19,024 nucleotides of DNA from Acidobacteriota bacterium. GTDB lineage: Bacteria > Acidobacteriota > Terriglobia > Bryobacterales > Bryobacteraceae. Position 1 is the first letter of the stretch; each line of letters opens with the position of its first letter. The notes under the pieces were generated by a model. That model saw only the letters and a list, made by a program, of their open reading frames with translations, was not told where the DNA came from and ran no database searches. Below, piece by piece: positions 1 through 7,263 of the stretch. The translations under genes were made by a program, and so were the position numbers. The stretch covers positions 1 to 19,024 of the forward strand of contig VFZQ01000021.1 in assembly GCA_016871135.1 (NCBI GenBank), written 5' to 3'.

Positions 1-1551
1 ACTGGCCGATTGAAGGCGCGCGACACCTATGCAAAAGGCGAGATCATCGCATCGACCGATGAGCGCTTCCGGCCCGTGAATCTACACGGGGCATCCGATG
101 GCACGCTCTACATCGTCGATATGTATAGCGGCGTCGTGCAGGACATCGCGTATCAGACCGACTATCTAAAGACTTACATCAAGAACGCGAAGCTGGAGAT
201 GCCGGTCGGCCTCGGACGTATCTATCGCCTCACGCATCAGTCGATGAAGCCCGGCCCGAAGCCGGCGCTTTCAAAGGCTACCCCCGCGGCGCTGGTGAAG
301 GCGCTAGAGCATCCGAACGGCTGGTGGCGCGATAAAGCGCAGCAGCTTTTGATTCAGAAAAGCGACAAGTCCGTTGTGCCCGCGTTGCGCAAACTCGCGC
401 TCGAATCGAAGGACTGGCGCACGCGGCTGCACGCCCTGTGGACGATTGACGGCCTCAATTCGACCGATGAGGCGACGGTAACGAAGGCCCACTACGATAG
501 ACATGCCGACGTTCGCGCCAGTGCGATTCGGCTATCGGAATCGTTTCTGAAACAGGGCAAGATGCACGCGCTCGTGCTGAAGAAGATGGACGATGCGAGT
601 TGGGCGGTTCGGCGGCAGCTTGCGGCGTCGCTCGGCGAATTCCCTGGCGATGCGCGCGTGCCCGCGATGGCAACGATGTTGTCGAAACACGGCGCCGATC
701 CAATCACCGTCGATATTGCGATCAGCGGATTGGCCGGCTACGAAGGAGCGGTGCTGGATTCGTTATTGAGCGGTGGCGCTCAGCGGGAAGATGCCGCGAC
801 GATGTTGGCGGCGGCGATCGCGCGATCTCGAAAGGAAGCGGACATAACGAAATTGATTGGACCCGCAAGCGATTCGTCCACGCCCGACTGGCAGCGGCTC
901 GCCGTGTTGCGCGGCATCGACACGGGACTTGCGGCAACGGGTGGCGGCGGTGGTGGACGGCCTCAGGGCCAGGCGGGCGGACGCCGCCCGGCGGCTGTTG
1001 CGACGGGCTTCACTCTATCGGCCGAGCCCAAGGCACTGACAGCAATGATCGGCGGCGCCGACGAGATCTCGACGCTCGCGCGCCAAGCGGCAAATCGATT
1101 GAACTGGCCCGGCAAGCCCGCGCCGAGGAGCACCGCGCCACCGCTCACCGCGGCTGAAGAGAAGCTCGTCGCCGAGGGCGGCCGCGTGTATGCGAATTAT
1201 TGCGCGGGCTGTCATCGAGCCGATGGCGTCGGCAACCAAGGCGGCACGACCAACCTGACAACATCAACGCTTGTACCCGCGTTTCCGCAAGCCGCGATGC
1301 GCGTGATTCTGCACGGCAAGGATGGCAAGATCGGCCTGATGCCGCCGCTTGGCGGATCGCTGAACGACGAACAAATAGCGGCCGTGATCAGCTACATCCG
1401 GCGGTCGTGGGGGCACGCGGCGTCGACGGTTTCGGCGGCCGACATCAAGGAAACGCGGGGCATCAATAAGCTGCGCAAGACGCCGTGGAGCGATGAGGAA
1501 CTCAAGCGCTACGCCGTGTCGCCGACGTTTGGCGTGCGCGCGCCGCGGTAG
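1..1551 (+). CDS. C-terminal part of HEAT-repeat / cytochrome c dehydrogenase-like protein (5' truncated by window edge)
   Basis: The reading frame is open from base 1 (T-G-R-L-K...), and the first start-like codon is only a TTG at 10, so the gene begins upstream of the window; 516 residues are visible. Residues about 20-80 (NLHGASDGTLYIVDMYSG, then PVGLGRIYRL) match the end of the beta-propeller seen in large membrane-bound dehydrogenase-like proteins of Planctomycetes, Verrucomicrobia and Acidobacteria. Residues about 85-300 are alpha-helical HEAT-like repeats. A glycine-rich linker (nt about 940-985) leads to a cytochrome c domain with heme motif CAGCH (residues 401-405, nt 1201-1215) and a probable axial Met in LMPP (Met447). 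The protein is probably periplasmic and passes electrons from an unknown substrate to the respiratory chain. It ends 2 nt before the stop of the convergent amidohydrolase gene. Domain order is clear; the substrate is not. Confidence 0.88.
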   Translation, partial: TGRLKARDTYAKGEIIASTDERFRPVNLHGASDGTLYIVDMYSGVVQDIAYQTDYLKTYIKNAKLEMPVGLGRIYRLTHQSMKPGPKPALSKATPAALVKALEHPNGWWRDKAQQLLIQKSDKSVVPALRKLALESKDWRTRLHALWTIDGLNSTDEATVTKAHYDRHADVRASAIRLSESFLKQGKMHALVLKKMDDASWAVRRQLAASLGEFPGDARVPAMATMLSKHGADPITVDIAISGLAGYEGAVLDSLLSGGAQREDAATMLAAAIARSRKEADITKLIGPASDSSTPDWQRLAVLRGIDTGLAATGGGGGGRPQGQAGGRRPAAVATGFTLSAEPKALTAMIGGADEISTLARQAANRLNWPGKPAPRSTAPPLTAAEEKLVAEGGRVYANYCAGCHRADGVGNQGGTTNLTTSTLVPAFPQAAMRVILHGKDGKIGLMPPLGGSLNDEQIAAVISYIRRSWGHAASTVSAADIKETRGINKLRKTPWSDEELKRYAVSPTFGVRAPR

Positions 1552-1553
1552 GG

Positions 1554-2375
1554 CTACTTCGTCCCAATTTCCTTGTACAACTCCGGCCGCCTGTACTTCA
1601 TGAGGTGATGCTTGCGCTTCTCGTTCACGATGAACCGCGCCAAAACCACCTGATCGCGCTCGCCTTCATTCTGCGCCAGTATTTTCCCGGTCGCATCGAT
1701 TAGCAGCGCCCGCTTCGGATGCACGAACGCCAGGTTCACGCCGTTCTCGTACGCACGCACGCGCATCATCTGATCGTTCATCTCACCGTAGCCGCCCCAC
1801 GACGGCACAAACAGTGTATCGGCGCCGTTCAACGCAAGCAGACGCGCGGTCTCCGGCAGTTGCCGGTCGAAGCAAATCAGCGTGCCCCACTTGCCGAAAT
1901 TCGATTCCATCACGGGAAACGCTACGCCCTTCGTATTAAACGGCTCGTCGTTCATCGTGTGGCTCTTGGAGTAGCGCAGAGCGATCTCGCCGGATGGCGA
2001 AAAGGTCACGGCCGAATTGAAGACCTTGCCATCGCGGCGCTCGGCGAACCCGACCATTAGGTACACTTTCAACTCTTTCGCTAGTAACCGCACCCGCGTT
2101 AACAGTGGGCCGTCGATCGGCTCGGCAGCTTTCGCCATGTACTTGTCGGCGGTCAGATCCGGCGTGTGTTTCTCATTGCCGACGTAGCCTTCGAGAAACC
2201 CCTCGGGCGCAACGATCACCTCGGCGCCTTTCGCCGCGGCCTCGCGCGCGTACTTCGACAGCTTGGCGAAATTCGCCTCTTTGTTCCACGGCTCCGGAGT
2301 CAGCGTCAAGGCGCCGACAACGTAGCCGGGCTCGGCCCAGGCAACGCCAATCGCCAATATCGTAACGAGTTTCAT
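1554..2375 (-). CDS. Exported carbon-nitrogen hydrolase (nitrilase superfamily)
   Basis: This 273-residue protein has the length of a single nitrilase-fold domain. The Glu-Lys-Cys triad is visible: Glu58 in APEGF, Lys137 in YSKSH and Cys168 in LICFDRQLPE. The family hydrolyses amides or nitriles through a thioester on the Cys. The N-terminus (MKLVTILAIGVAWAEPG) looks like a short signal peptide, which is unusual because most nitrilase-family enzymes are cytosolic. The ATG (2375-2373) overlaps the stop of the upstream sulfatase as ATGA, so translation is probably coupled. The 3' end lies 2 nt from the convergent cytochrome gene. The natural amide is not identifiable; the sulfatase neighbour suggests a sugar-derived or sulfate-ester metabolite. 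Family assignment is secure, substrate unknown. Confidence 0.9.
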   Translation of the reverse strand: MKLVTILAIGVAWAEPGYVVGALTLTPEPWNKEANFAKLSKYAREAAAKGAEVIVAPEGFLEGYVGNEKHTPDLTADKYMAKAAEPIDGPLLTRVRLLAKELKVYLMVGFAERRDGKVFNSAVTFSPSGEIALRYSKSHTMNDEPFNTKGVAFPVMESNFGKWGTLICFDRQLPETARLLALNGADTLFVPSWGGYGEMNDQMMRVRAYENGVNLAFVHPKRALLIDATGKILAQNEGERDQVVLARFIVNEKRKHHLMKYRRPELYKEIGTK

Positions 2376-3778
2376 TTCGCCGTCACCGGTCCCATTGGTT
2401 CACCGGCTTCGCGTTCGCGCGCCGGATCGTACTTTGCATTCACGACGGGCAACTGCGCCTTCGTCTCGCTCAACCAGGCCACGAGCCGCTTCTTCATCGC
2501 AGCCGCGCGCCGCGGATCGGTTGTGGCCAGATCGCGCAATTCGCCGATGTCATCCTTCAAGTTGTACAACTCCACGCGATCGTCTTCGAAGAACAAAATG
2601 AGCTTGAAGTCGCCGCGCCGCATCGCCGCCGCCGGCCGCCCGAGTTGAGGGCTGTAGTGCGGATAGTGCCAGAACACATCGCGCACGCCAAGCGATCCGC
2701 CGCGCAACAACTTCGCGATGCTCACGCCATCAACGCGGGGCAAGCGAGCGCCCGCTAACTCCGCCATCGTCGGTGCGTAGTCGACCGACAACACTGGCTC
2801 GCCGCATGTCGATCCCGCCTTGATCACACCCTCCCAACTTGCCAGCGTTGGCACCCGGATACCACCTTCATACACGTGCCCCTTGCCCACACGCAGCGGG
2901 AGATTCGACGTCACAGGTCTGTTCTTCCACTCGCGCGATGTCAGGCCGCCGTTGTCGGCGGTGAAGAAAATCAGAGTGTTCGAAAGCAGTCCGTTGTCAC
3001 GCAACGCAGCGACGACGCGGCCCACGCTTTCATCGACGCTCTCGATCATCGCCGCGTACTCGCCGTAGTTCTGCGGCTGCGACGGATCGGACTTCGCGTC
3101 ATACTTCTTCACCTTCTCCGGCTTGCCTTCGATCGGCGTATGCGTCGCGAAGTGCGGCAAATACAAATAGAACGGGCGCTCTTTGTTCGCCGCGATGAAA
3201 TCGACCGCAAGCGTTGTCAGCCGGTCCGTCAAGTAATCGCCCGGCTTGCCGTCGAGCGGGATTTTCTTCTGCCACTGCGGGAAGAAGAAGCTGTTCGGCG
3301 AACCCGCTTCATCGCCCGCGTGTGCGACATCGAAGCCCTGATCTGTTGGCAAGAATCCTTTTGTGCCGAGGTGCCACTTGCCGATGCACGCCGATTTGTA
3401 GCCGCGCTCGCGAAGTGCGTCGGCGATCGTGACCTCCTCCAGCGGCAGCGCCAGCCGCGCGTTCGGTTGCAGCACCTTCGTGAAATGAAACCGGTTCGAT
3501 GCGCCCTGCAAATGCGAGGTGATGTGCAGGCGCGCCGGATACTTGCCGGTCATAATCGCCGACCGCGTTGGCGAACACACGGGGCTCGCCGAGTATCCGT
3601 CGGTGAAAATCATCCCGCTGCGCGCGAGTTTGTCGATGTTCGGCGTCTCGTAATACGTGCTGCCGTTGTAGCCGGTGTCGCGCCAGCCGAAGTCGTCGAT
3701 CAGGATGAAAACGAAATTCGGCGGACGTCGCGTTTGCGCGAGCGCCGTCATCGAAGCGAGGAACGATCTGCGAGTCAT
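2372..3778 (-). CDS. Exported arylsulfatase-type sulfatase
   Basis: This is a 468-residue type I sulfatase. The formylglycine motif CSPTR is at Cys68-Arg72, and its Cys must be oxidised to formylglycine by an FGE-type maturase not present in this window. Metal-binding Asp28-Asp29 sit in ILIDDFG, a second active-site motif IGKWHLG is at residues 132-138 (Lys134, His136), and Asp275-Asn276 lie in TADNGG. Family members hydrolyse sulfate esters of glycans or aryl compounds. The leader MTRRSFLASMTALA has a twin-arginine RRSFL pattern, so export by Tat (or Sec) is likely. The gene is first in a two-gene unit; its TGA overlaps the ATG of the nitrilase-family gene. Only 28 nt separate its start from the divergent deacetylase start at 3807. 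A carbohydrate sulfatase is plausible, but sequence alone does not fix the substrate. Confidence 0.93.
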   Translation of the reverse strand: MTRRSFLASMTALAQTRRPPNFVFILIDDFGWRDTGYNGSTYYETPNIDKLARSGMIFTDGYSASPVCSPTRSAIMTGKYPARLHITSHLQGASNRFHFTKVLQPNARLALPLEEVTIADALRERGYKSACIGKWHLGTKGFLPTDQGFDVAHAGDEAGSPNSFFFPQWQKKIPLDGKPGDYLTDRLTTLAVDFIAANKERPFYLYLPHFATHTPIEGKPEKVKKYDAKSDPSQPQNYGEYAAMIESVDESVGRVVAALRDNGLLSNTLIFFTADNGGLTSREWKNRPVTSNLPLRVGKGHVYEGGIRVPTLASWEGVIKAGSTCGEPVLSVDYAPTMAELAGARLPRVDGVSIAKLLRGGSLGVRDVFWHYPHYSPQLGRPAAAMRRGDFKLILFFEDDRVELYNLKDDIGELRDLATTDPRRAAAMKKRLVAWLSETKAQLPVVNAKYDPAREREAGEPMGPVTAK

Positions 3779-3806
3779 GTTCTATTACGAGATACTATCG
3801 AAAACC
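3779..3806. promoter_or_regulatory. 28-bp divergent intergenic region with symmetric -10-like element
   Basis: This AT-rich spacer is all that lies between the sulfatase start (3778, minus strand) and the deacetylase start (3807, plus strand). It holds the symmetric 9-mer GATACTATC (3791-3799), which reads as a -10-like TACTAT on the plus strand (3793-3798) and TAGTAT on the minus strand (3797-3792). No good -35 box is seen in either direction, and -35 contacts would fall inside the opposite coding sequence. A plus-strand start about 7 nt after the hexamer would give a nearly leaderless deacetylase mRNA. This is motif reading only, with no transcription data. Confidence 0.3.
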
Positions 3807-4583
3807 ATGCTCACTCGCCGTTGGTTCCTCGCCGCACCCGCTCTCGCCGCACAACCAAAGTTCGCTTGGCCCTCCGGAAAATCCTGCGCGATCAGTCTGT
3901 CGTGGGACGACGCGAGGCTCAGCCAGGTCGATGCCGGCATTCCCTTCCTCAACAAACACGGGGTGAAGGGCACGTTCTACATCCTGCCGCGCAACTGGGA
4001 AAAGCGCCTCGACGGTTGGCGCGCCGCCGCCAAGCAAGGCCACGAACTCGCGCATCACTCGAACTCACATCCCTGTTCGATCAACTTTGGCTTCACGCGC
4101 ACGAACGGACTGGAAGACTATACGATTGCCAGACTCGAAGCCGATATCGAAGCGGCCACCGCGCAGTTTCAGAATTCGTTCGGCTTCAAACCCGTCAGCT
4201 TCGCGTATCCATGTGGCCAGAAGTACGTCGGCCGTGGGGCCGCCACCCGCAGCTACGTTCCCGTTATCGCCGAACACTTTGAATCCGGCCGCGGGTACCT
4301 CGACGAAGCCGCCAACAATCCCGAGGTGTGCGATCTGGCCAATCTCATGGGTATTGGCCTCGACAACATTTCCTTCGCGGACATGAAGCGCCACGCCGAC
4401 ACGGCGCGAAAGGAGAACCGCTGGCTCATCTTCGCCGGCCACGAAATGGGCAGCACGGGAAATCAGACGACGAATCTCGACGCCCTGGCCGAGTTGATAG
4501 AGTATGCGAAGAACCCGGCGAACGGCATCTGGCTCGATACCGTGGCCGAAGTTGCCAAGTACATCAAAGGGAAGCGCGCCTGA
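3807..4583 (+). CDS. Exported polysaccharide deacetylase (NodB/CE4-like)
   Basis: I choose ATG 3807 (258 residues) because it opens a leader MLTRRWFLAAPALA with a twin-arginine RRWFLAAP pattern. In-frame upstream starts (ATG 3777, or farther back inside the sulfatase) only add sequence antisense to the sulfatase start. The NodB homology domain is recognisable: motif 1 is SLSWDDA (Asp34-Asp35, in place of the usual TFDDG), motif 2 is HHSNSH (His84 and His88, metal ligands), motif 3 is SFAYPCGQ, and the distal motif is FAGHEMG with a His. CE4 enzymes remove N- or O-acetyl groups from chitin, peptidoglycan or xylan. It is divergent from the sulfatase/amidohydrolase pair, which fits joint work on a decorated glycan. 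The last 20 nt overlap the tail of the convergent PEP-CTERM gene. Family is sure; substrate is unknown. Confidence 0.9.
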   Translation: MLTRRWFLAAPALAAQPKFAWPSGKSCAISLSWDDARLSQVDAGIPFLNKHGVKGTFYILPRNWEKRLDGWRAAAKQGHELAHHSNSHPCSINFGFTRTNGLEDYTIARLEADIEAATAQFQNSFGFKPVSFAYPCGQKYVGRGAATRSYVPVIAEHFESGRGYLDEAANNPEVCDLANLMGIGLDNISFADMKRHADTARKENRWLIFAGHEMGSTGNQTTNLDALAELIEYAKNPANGIWLDTVAEVAKYIKGKRA

Positions 4584-5205
4584 ATAGTCCAAGGGGCACC
4601 AAGCCGATCCCGCAGATGCCGAGTGACGACGGCTCCGGCACCGAGGCGGTATCGGCGGAATAAAGCTGAAACGCCAATGCGTCGAAGGTGTTGATCGACG
4701 GCAGTTGCGCAGAAATGCCCAATTTCGCGTTGCCCGGCGGGTCGCCCGCTACGACTCCCCAGAGCACTTGCGCACTGCTGGAGTTCATCAAATCGGAGCC
4801 ATTGTGCAACTCCAGCCAATATGTTCCGGCTCCAAGCGCCAGGGGTGCGGGCAAGTTGAAATCGACTTGATAGTACCGTTGAACGAACTGCGGGATTTGG
4901 TTCAGAAACACGGGCGAGACGTTGACCGTCCCCGATCCGACGACACTTCCCAATGCCCCAGCCGCGTCCTGATAAACGGCGTAACTCAATGTCCCGGCGA
5001 ACCCCCCGTCCACACTCACCATCCAAAATCGAATCGCCGAAAGAGTCGCAGGTCCACCGAGTGAAAAATCGTCGGCAAGGCGAGAGGCTGCAATCCCCCA
5101 GGCATCAGGCTGGCTGGTATCAGCCATACCGTTACCAAAAATCAGCGCGGCCGGCGAAACCGCCGCGGCGCATAAACACACGAATCCCGCTAGTAGGGCC
5201 TTCAT
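4564..5205 (-). CDS. PEP-CTERM sorting domain protein
   Basis: This 213-residue secreted protein has an N-terminal signal peptide (MKALLAGFVCLCAAAVSPAA). Its central region is a probable beta-sandwich of about 150 residues with no catalytic motif I recognise. The C-terminus is a PEP-CTERM signal: VPEP at residues 189-192, a short hydrophobic helix (LGICGIGLVPLGLF), then basic RR before the end. PEP-CTERM tails are processed by exosortase and usually mark proteins for the outer surface, often with exopolysaccharide export. A strong ribosome-binding site sits 4 nt before the ATG. The gene is last in a five-gene minus-strand run, 19 nt after the preceding gene. Its 3' end overlaps the convergent deacetylase by 20 nt. 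No exosortase gene lies in this window. Confidence 0.88.
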   Translation of the reverse strand: MKALLAGFVCLCAAAVSPAALIFGNGMADTSQPDAWGIAASRLADDFSLGGPATLSAIRFWMVSVDGGFAGTLSYAVYQDAAGALGSVVGSGTVNVSPVFLNQIPQFVQRYYQVDFNLPAPLALGAGTYWLELHNGSDLMNSSSAQVLWGVVAGDPPGNAKLGISAQLPSINTFDALAFQLYSADTASVPEPSSLGICGIGLVPLGLFRRASL

Positions 5206-5209
5206 AGAT

Positions 5210-5214
5210 CCTCC
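5210..5214 (-). promoter_or_regulatory. Strong Shine-Dalgarno site for the PEP-CTERM gene
   Basis: On the minus strand GGAGG lies 4 nt upstream of the ATG at 5205, with a second GGGAGG-like stretch just before it. It is the best ribosome-binding site seen in the window and fixes the start of the PEP-CTERM gene, giving the gene its own initiation signal within the operon. Confidence 0.75.
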
Positions 5215-5224
5215 CTCCCCTTCT

Positions 5225-6085
5225 CTAGCGCGATTCCATCGAATATCTAATCACCAGTCCATCGACTGACGTTACTTTTATTTTGAACTCGTTCGTAAGG
5301 AACTCCCACTGCTGGGTGTTGAGGTTCTTTTCGTCGATCGATTCTGACAGCAGCTTTCCGCGCCCCAGTTGGCCGCGCACGTCGTCCATCGACATGCCGC
5401 GTCGCAGTTGCGGATTGGCCTGCGTTGGCTGCTCATAACGCTTCGGCGTCGATACGCTCGCTGGCCTTCCGCCAAATTCTATGTACGGCTCCAGCCACTT
5501 CTCCAGTTGCTCCGGACGGATATCCCCGGCGCCAAGCAGGTGGCGGATATTGAATCGCGACCCGCCCCGCAGCCGCTTTTCCATAATCTCCTGCCGTTTG
5601 ATGGCGTTCGCAGTCGCGGCCGCCGCGCGATTGGCAGACTCCTCCCGCTGGCGGCGCGATCGCTCGCGCGAAAGGTCGCGTTCCAGCGACGCCCTCCGCG
5701 ACGCATTCGTTTCATTCCTGATGTCGCGCTCCAGGCGCCGTTCGTAATCAGATTTGGGAACATACGTCGACACCGATGCGTCCGTGTCGTCTCCAAACGT
5801 GCCGTAACCGCCGCCGTCGAGTTGAAACTCGATATTGTCTTTCTTGACGACAATCGCCGTCACCATCGCGGCGCGGCCCTTGGGGATCGATACGCCAAAA
5901 TTCTTGATGCGCTGCGAGTAGTCGCGCCAATCCATCGGGTCGTCGCGGTCGAGATACAAGTCGACGCCGCGCTGCGAACCCGGCATGTCGATCTTCACAA
6001 CAAAGTTCTTCCCCATGTATACGCGGCGCAATTCCGCCTCGGAGCCGAACGCACAGAGCGCCGCCAACACGACGAGTATCTTCAT
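5225..6085 (-). CDS. Exported hypothetical protein with charged helical middle and SmpA/OmlA-like C-terminus
   Basis: I place the start at ATG 6085 (286 residues) because it opens a signal peptide (MKILVVLAALCAFGSEA) and has AAGGA 10 nt upstream; an in-frame TTG at 6103 is the alternative. Three regions are visible. Residues about 18-110 look beta-rich. Residues 111-172 are highly charged with Arg/Glu repeats and probably form a helix or coiled coil. Residues about 228-286 (GMSMDDVRGQLG, later QQWEFL and VDGLVIRYS) resemble the small SmpA/OmlA (BLIP-like) fold used in periplasmic and outer-membrane assembly proteins. That fold call is from pattern only. The gene lies 14 nt downstream of the hydroxyacid dehydrogenase and 19 nt upstream of the PEP-CTERM gene, so it is likely co-transcribed with both. 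Function unknown. Confidence 0.8.
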   Translation of the reverse strand: MKILVVLAALCAFGSEAELRRVYMGKNFVVKIDMPGSQRGVDLYLDRDDPMDWRDYSQRIKNFGVSIPKGRAAMVTAIVVKKDNIEFQLDGGGYGTFGDDTDASVSTYVPKSDYERRLERDIRNETNASRRASLERDLSRERSRRQREESANRAAAATANAIKRQEIMEKRLRGGSRFNIRHLLGAGDIRPEQLEKWLEPYIEFGGRPASVSTPKRYEQPTQANPQLRRGMSMDDVRGQLGRGKLLSESIDEKNLNTQQWEFLTNEFKIKVTSVDGLVIRYSMESR

Positions 6086-6095
6086 GCTGCCATTG

Positions 6096-6100
6096 TCCTT
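6096..6100 (-). promoter_or_regulatory. Shine-Dalgarno site deciding the start at 6085
   Basis: Minus-strand AAGGA ends 10 nt before ATG 6085 and overlaps the stop region of the preceding hydroxyacid dehydrogenase gene. It favours the ATG at 6085 over the in-frame TTG at 6103, which has the sequence downstream of it rather than upstream. Confidence 0.5.
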
Positions 6101-7263
6101 CAAACGCGCCGCTCAATGGAAAGCGGTGAAATATGGCGCACCGCTGTCGTCCCGGCCGATCCCATGATTCCGCGCAGTTCCGCCAGCAGCAGGTCGATTA
6201 CCTTCTCCACGCCCGCCTGCCCGTACGCGCCAAGTCCCCATATATAGGGCCGCCCGATGCCCACCGCGCTCGCGCCCAACGCCAGCGCCTTGAAAATGTC
6301 GACGCCGCGGCGAATGCCGCCATCGACGATTACAGGAATCCGGCCGTTGATCACCTCGACGATTTCGGGCAGCGCGTCGAGTGTGCCCTGCATCGAATTT
6401 TCGGCGCGCCCGCCGTGATTGGAAACGATCAGGCCATCCACGCCCGCGCGATAGGCCGCCGACGCGTCTTCAGCCGTCATCACGCCCTTCACAACGATCT
6501 TCATCTTCGTCGCCGCGCGAAGTTTTTCGAGCACCGCCCACGTCACGGCGCGGCCGGGTCCGCCCACAAGCGCGCGCGTCATGTCGATCCCATCGAAGTT
6601 GCCGTGCTCTTTGTAGTAGCCCTGTTCCGACGCATCGTGACAGGCCTTGCATCGCTGCTCGGTCTTCACGCCGCCGCGTGCTTGCATGATGCGGGGCGAA
6701 CCGCCCACCGAGTCCACTGTCACCGCCAACACCGTGCAGCCGCTTTCTTCGGCGTTGCGCACCAGCGCGCGATTCACTTCGAAATCGCTGAACGAATAGA
6801 GCTGAAACCAGAGGGGGCCGCCGTAGTCCTTGGCGACCTGCCGCACGTTGCGTGATGCGTTCGTCGAGAGAATCATCTGCGCCTTTTTCGCGGCAGCGCC
6901 ACGCGCCGTGGCCGACTCGCCATCGGGATGAAAGGCCTCGTGCGCCGCGGCCGGCGCGAGGATCAGCGGGTGCGCCAGCCTCCGCCCGAACAGATCCACC
7001 GCCAAGTCGATCTTCGTCATATCGACATGCCGCCGCGCACGAATTCGCCATTTGGAATACGCTTCTTCGTTCGCGCGCACCGTGGCGTTGTCGTCGCTGC
7101 CGCCCATGAGATAGGCCCAGTGCTGCGATTGAATGTTCTTCTGGGCAATTGGAATAAAGTCGAGAACCTCAAGCGCGGATGCTGGAGATTGCCCCACCAT
7201 TTCAGCCGCCATCGCATACAGCGGCGATTGCCGCAGGTAACGCAGAAACCGCCTTCGATTCAT
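6100..7263 (-). CDS. FMN-dependent alpha-hydroxyacid dehydrogenase with internal CxxCH (putative heme c) and Tat-like leader
   Basis: The start is ATG 7263 (387 residues), which overlaps the stop of the dehalogenase gene as ATGA; the frame stays open upstream but encodes only antisense-like Arg-rich sequence there. The FMN alpha-hydroxyacid oxidase family is clear: Tyr51 (WAYLMGGS), Tyr156 (WFQLYSF), Lys259 (VVKGV), catalytic His283 and Arg286 (SNHGGR), DGGIRRG at 314-320 and a GRP phosphate-binding motif near 337-339. These enzymes oxidise 2-hydroxyacids (lactate, glycolate, mandelate) to 2-oxoacids. Two features are unusual. The N-terminus has MNRRRFLRYLRQ, a twin-arginine-like pattern. The variable loop after the TVDS strand holds CKACH (residues 205-209, nt 6651-6637), a heme-c attachment motif. 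Together they suggest a periplasmic dehydrogenase that hands electrons to a cytochrome rather than to O2. No heme-binding evidence beyond the motif. Confidence 0.9.
   Translation of the reverse strand: MNRRRFLRYLRQSPLYAMAAEMVGQSPASALEVLDFIPIAQKNIQSQHWAYLMGGSDDNATVRANEEAYSKWRIRARRHVDMTKIDLAVDLFGRRLAHPLILAPAAAHEAFHPDGESATARGAAAKKAQMILSTNASRNVRQVAKDYGGPLWFQLYSFSDFEVNRALVRNAEESGCTVLAVTVDSVGGSPRIMQARGGVKTEQRCKACHDASEQGYYKEHGNFDGIDMTRALVGGPGRAVTWAVLEKLRAATKMKIVVKGVMTAEDASAAYRAGVDGLIVSNHGGRAENSMQGTLDALPEIVEVINGRIPVIVDGGIRRGVDIFKALALGASAVGIGRPYIWGLGAYGQAGVEKVIDLLLAELRGIMGSAGTTAVRHISPLSIERRV

Noticed and set aside
940..985. GC-rich GGC/GGT repeat-like stretch
   Set aside because: It encodes a glycine-rich linker between HEAT repeats and cytochrome c; no sign of a DNA repeat element.
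600..1157. A 185-codon plus-strand frame within the HEAT-repeat region
   Set aside because: Second-frame shadow of the cytochrome-bearing gene, with Arg/Gly-biased sequence and no family features.
2876..4282. A 468-codon plus-strand frame across the sulfatase and the deacetylase start
   Set aside because: Arg-rich shadow of the sulfatase with no motif; it crosses two well-supported genes in a different frame.
5369..6247. A 292-codon plus-strand frame opposite the OmlA-like gene
   Set aside because: No signal peptide or motif; the minus-strand gene has a signal peptide, ribosome-binding site and operon context.
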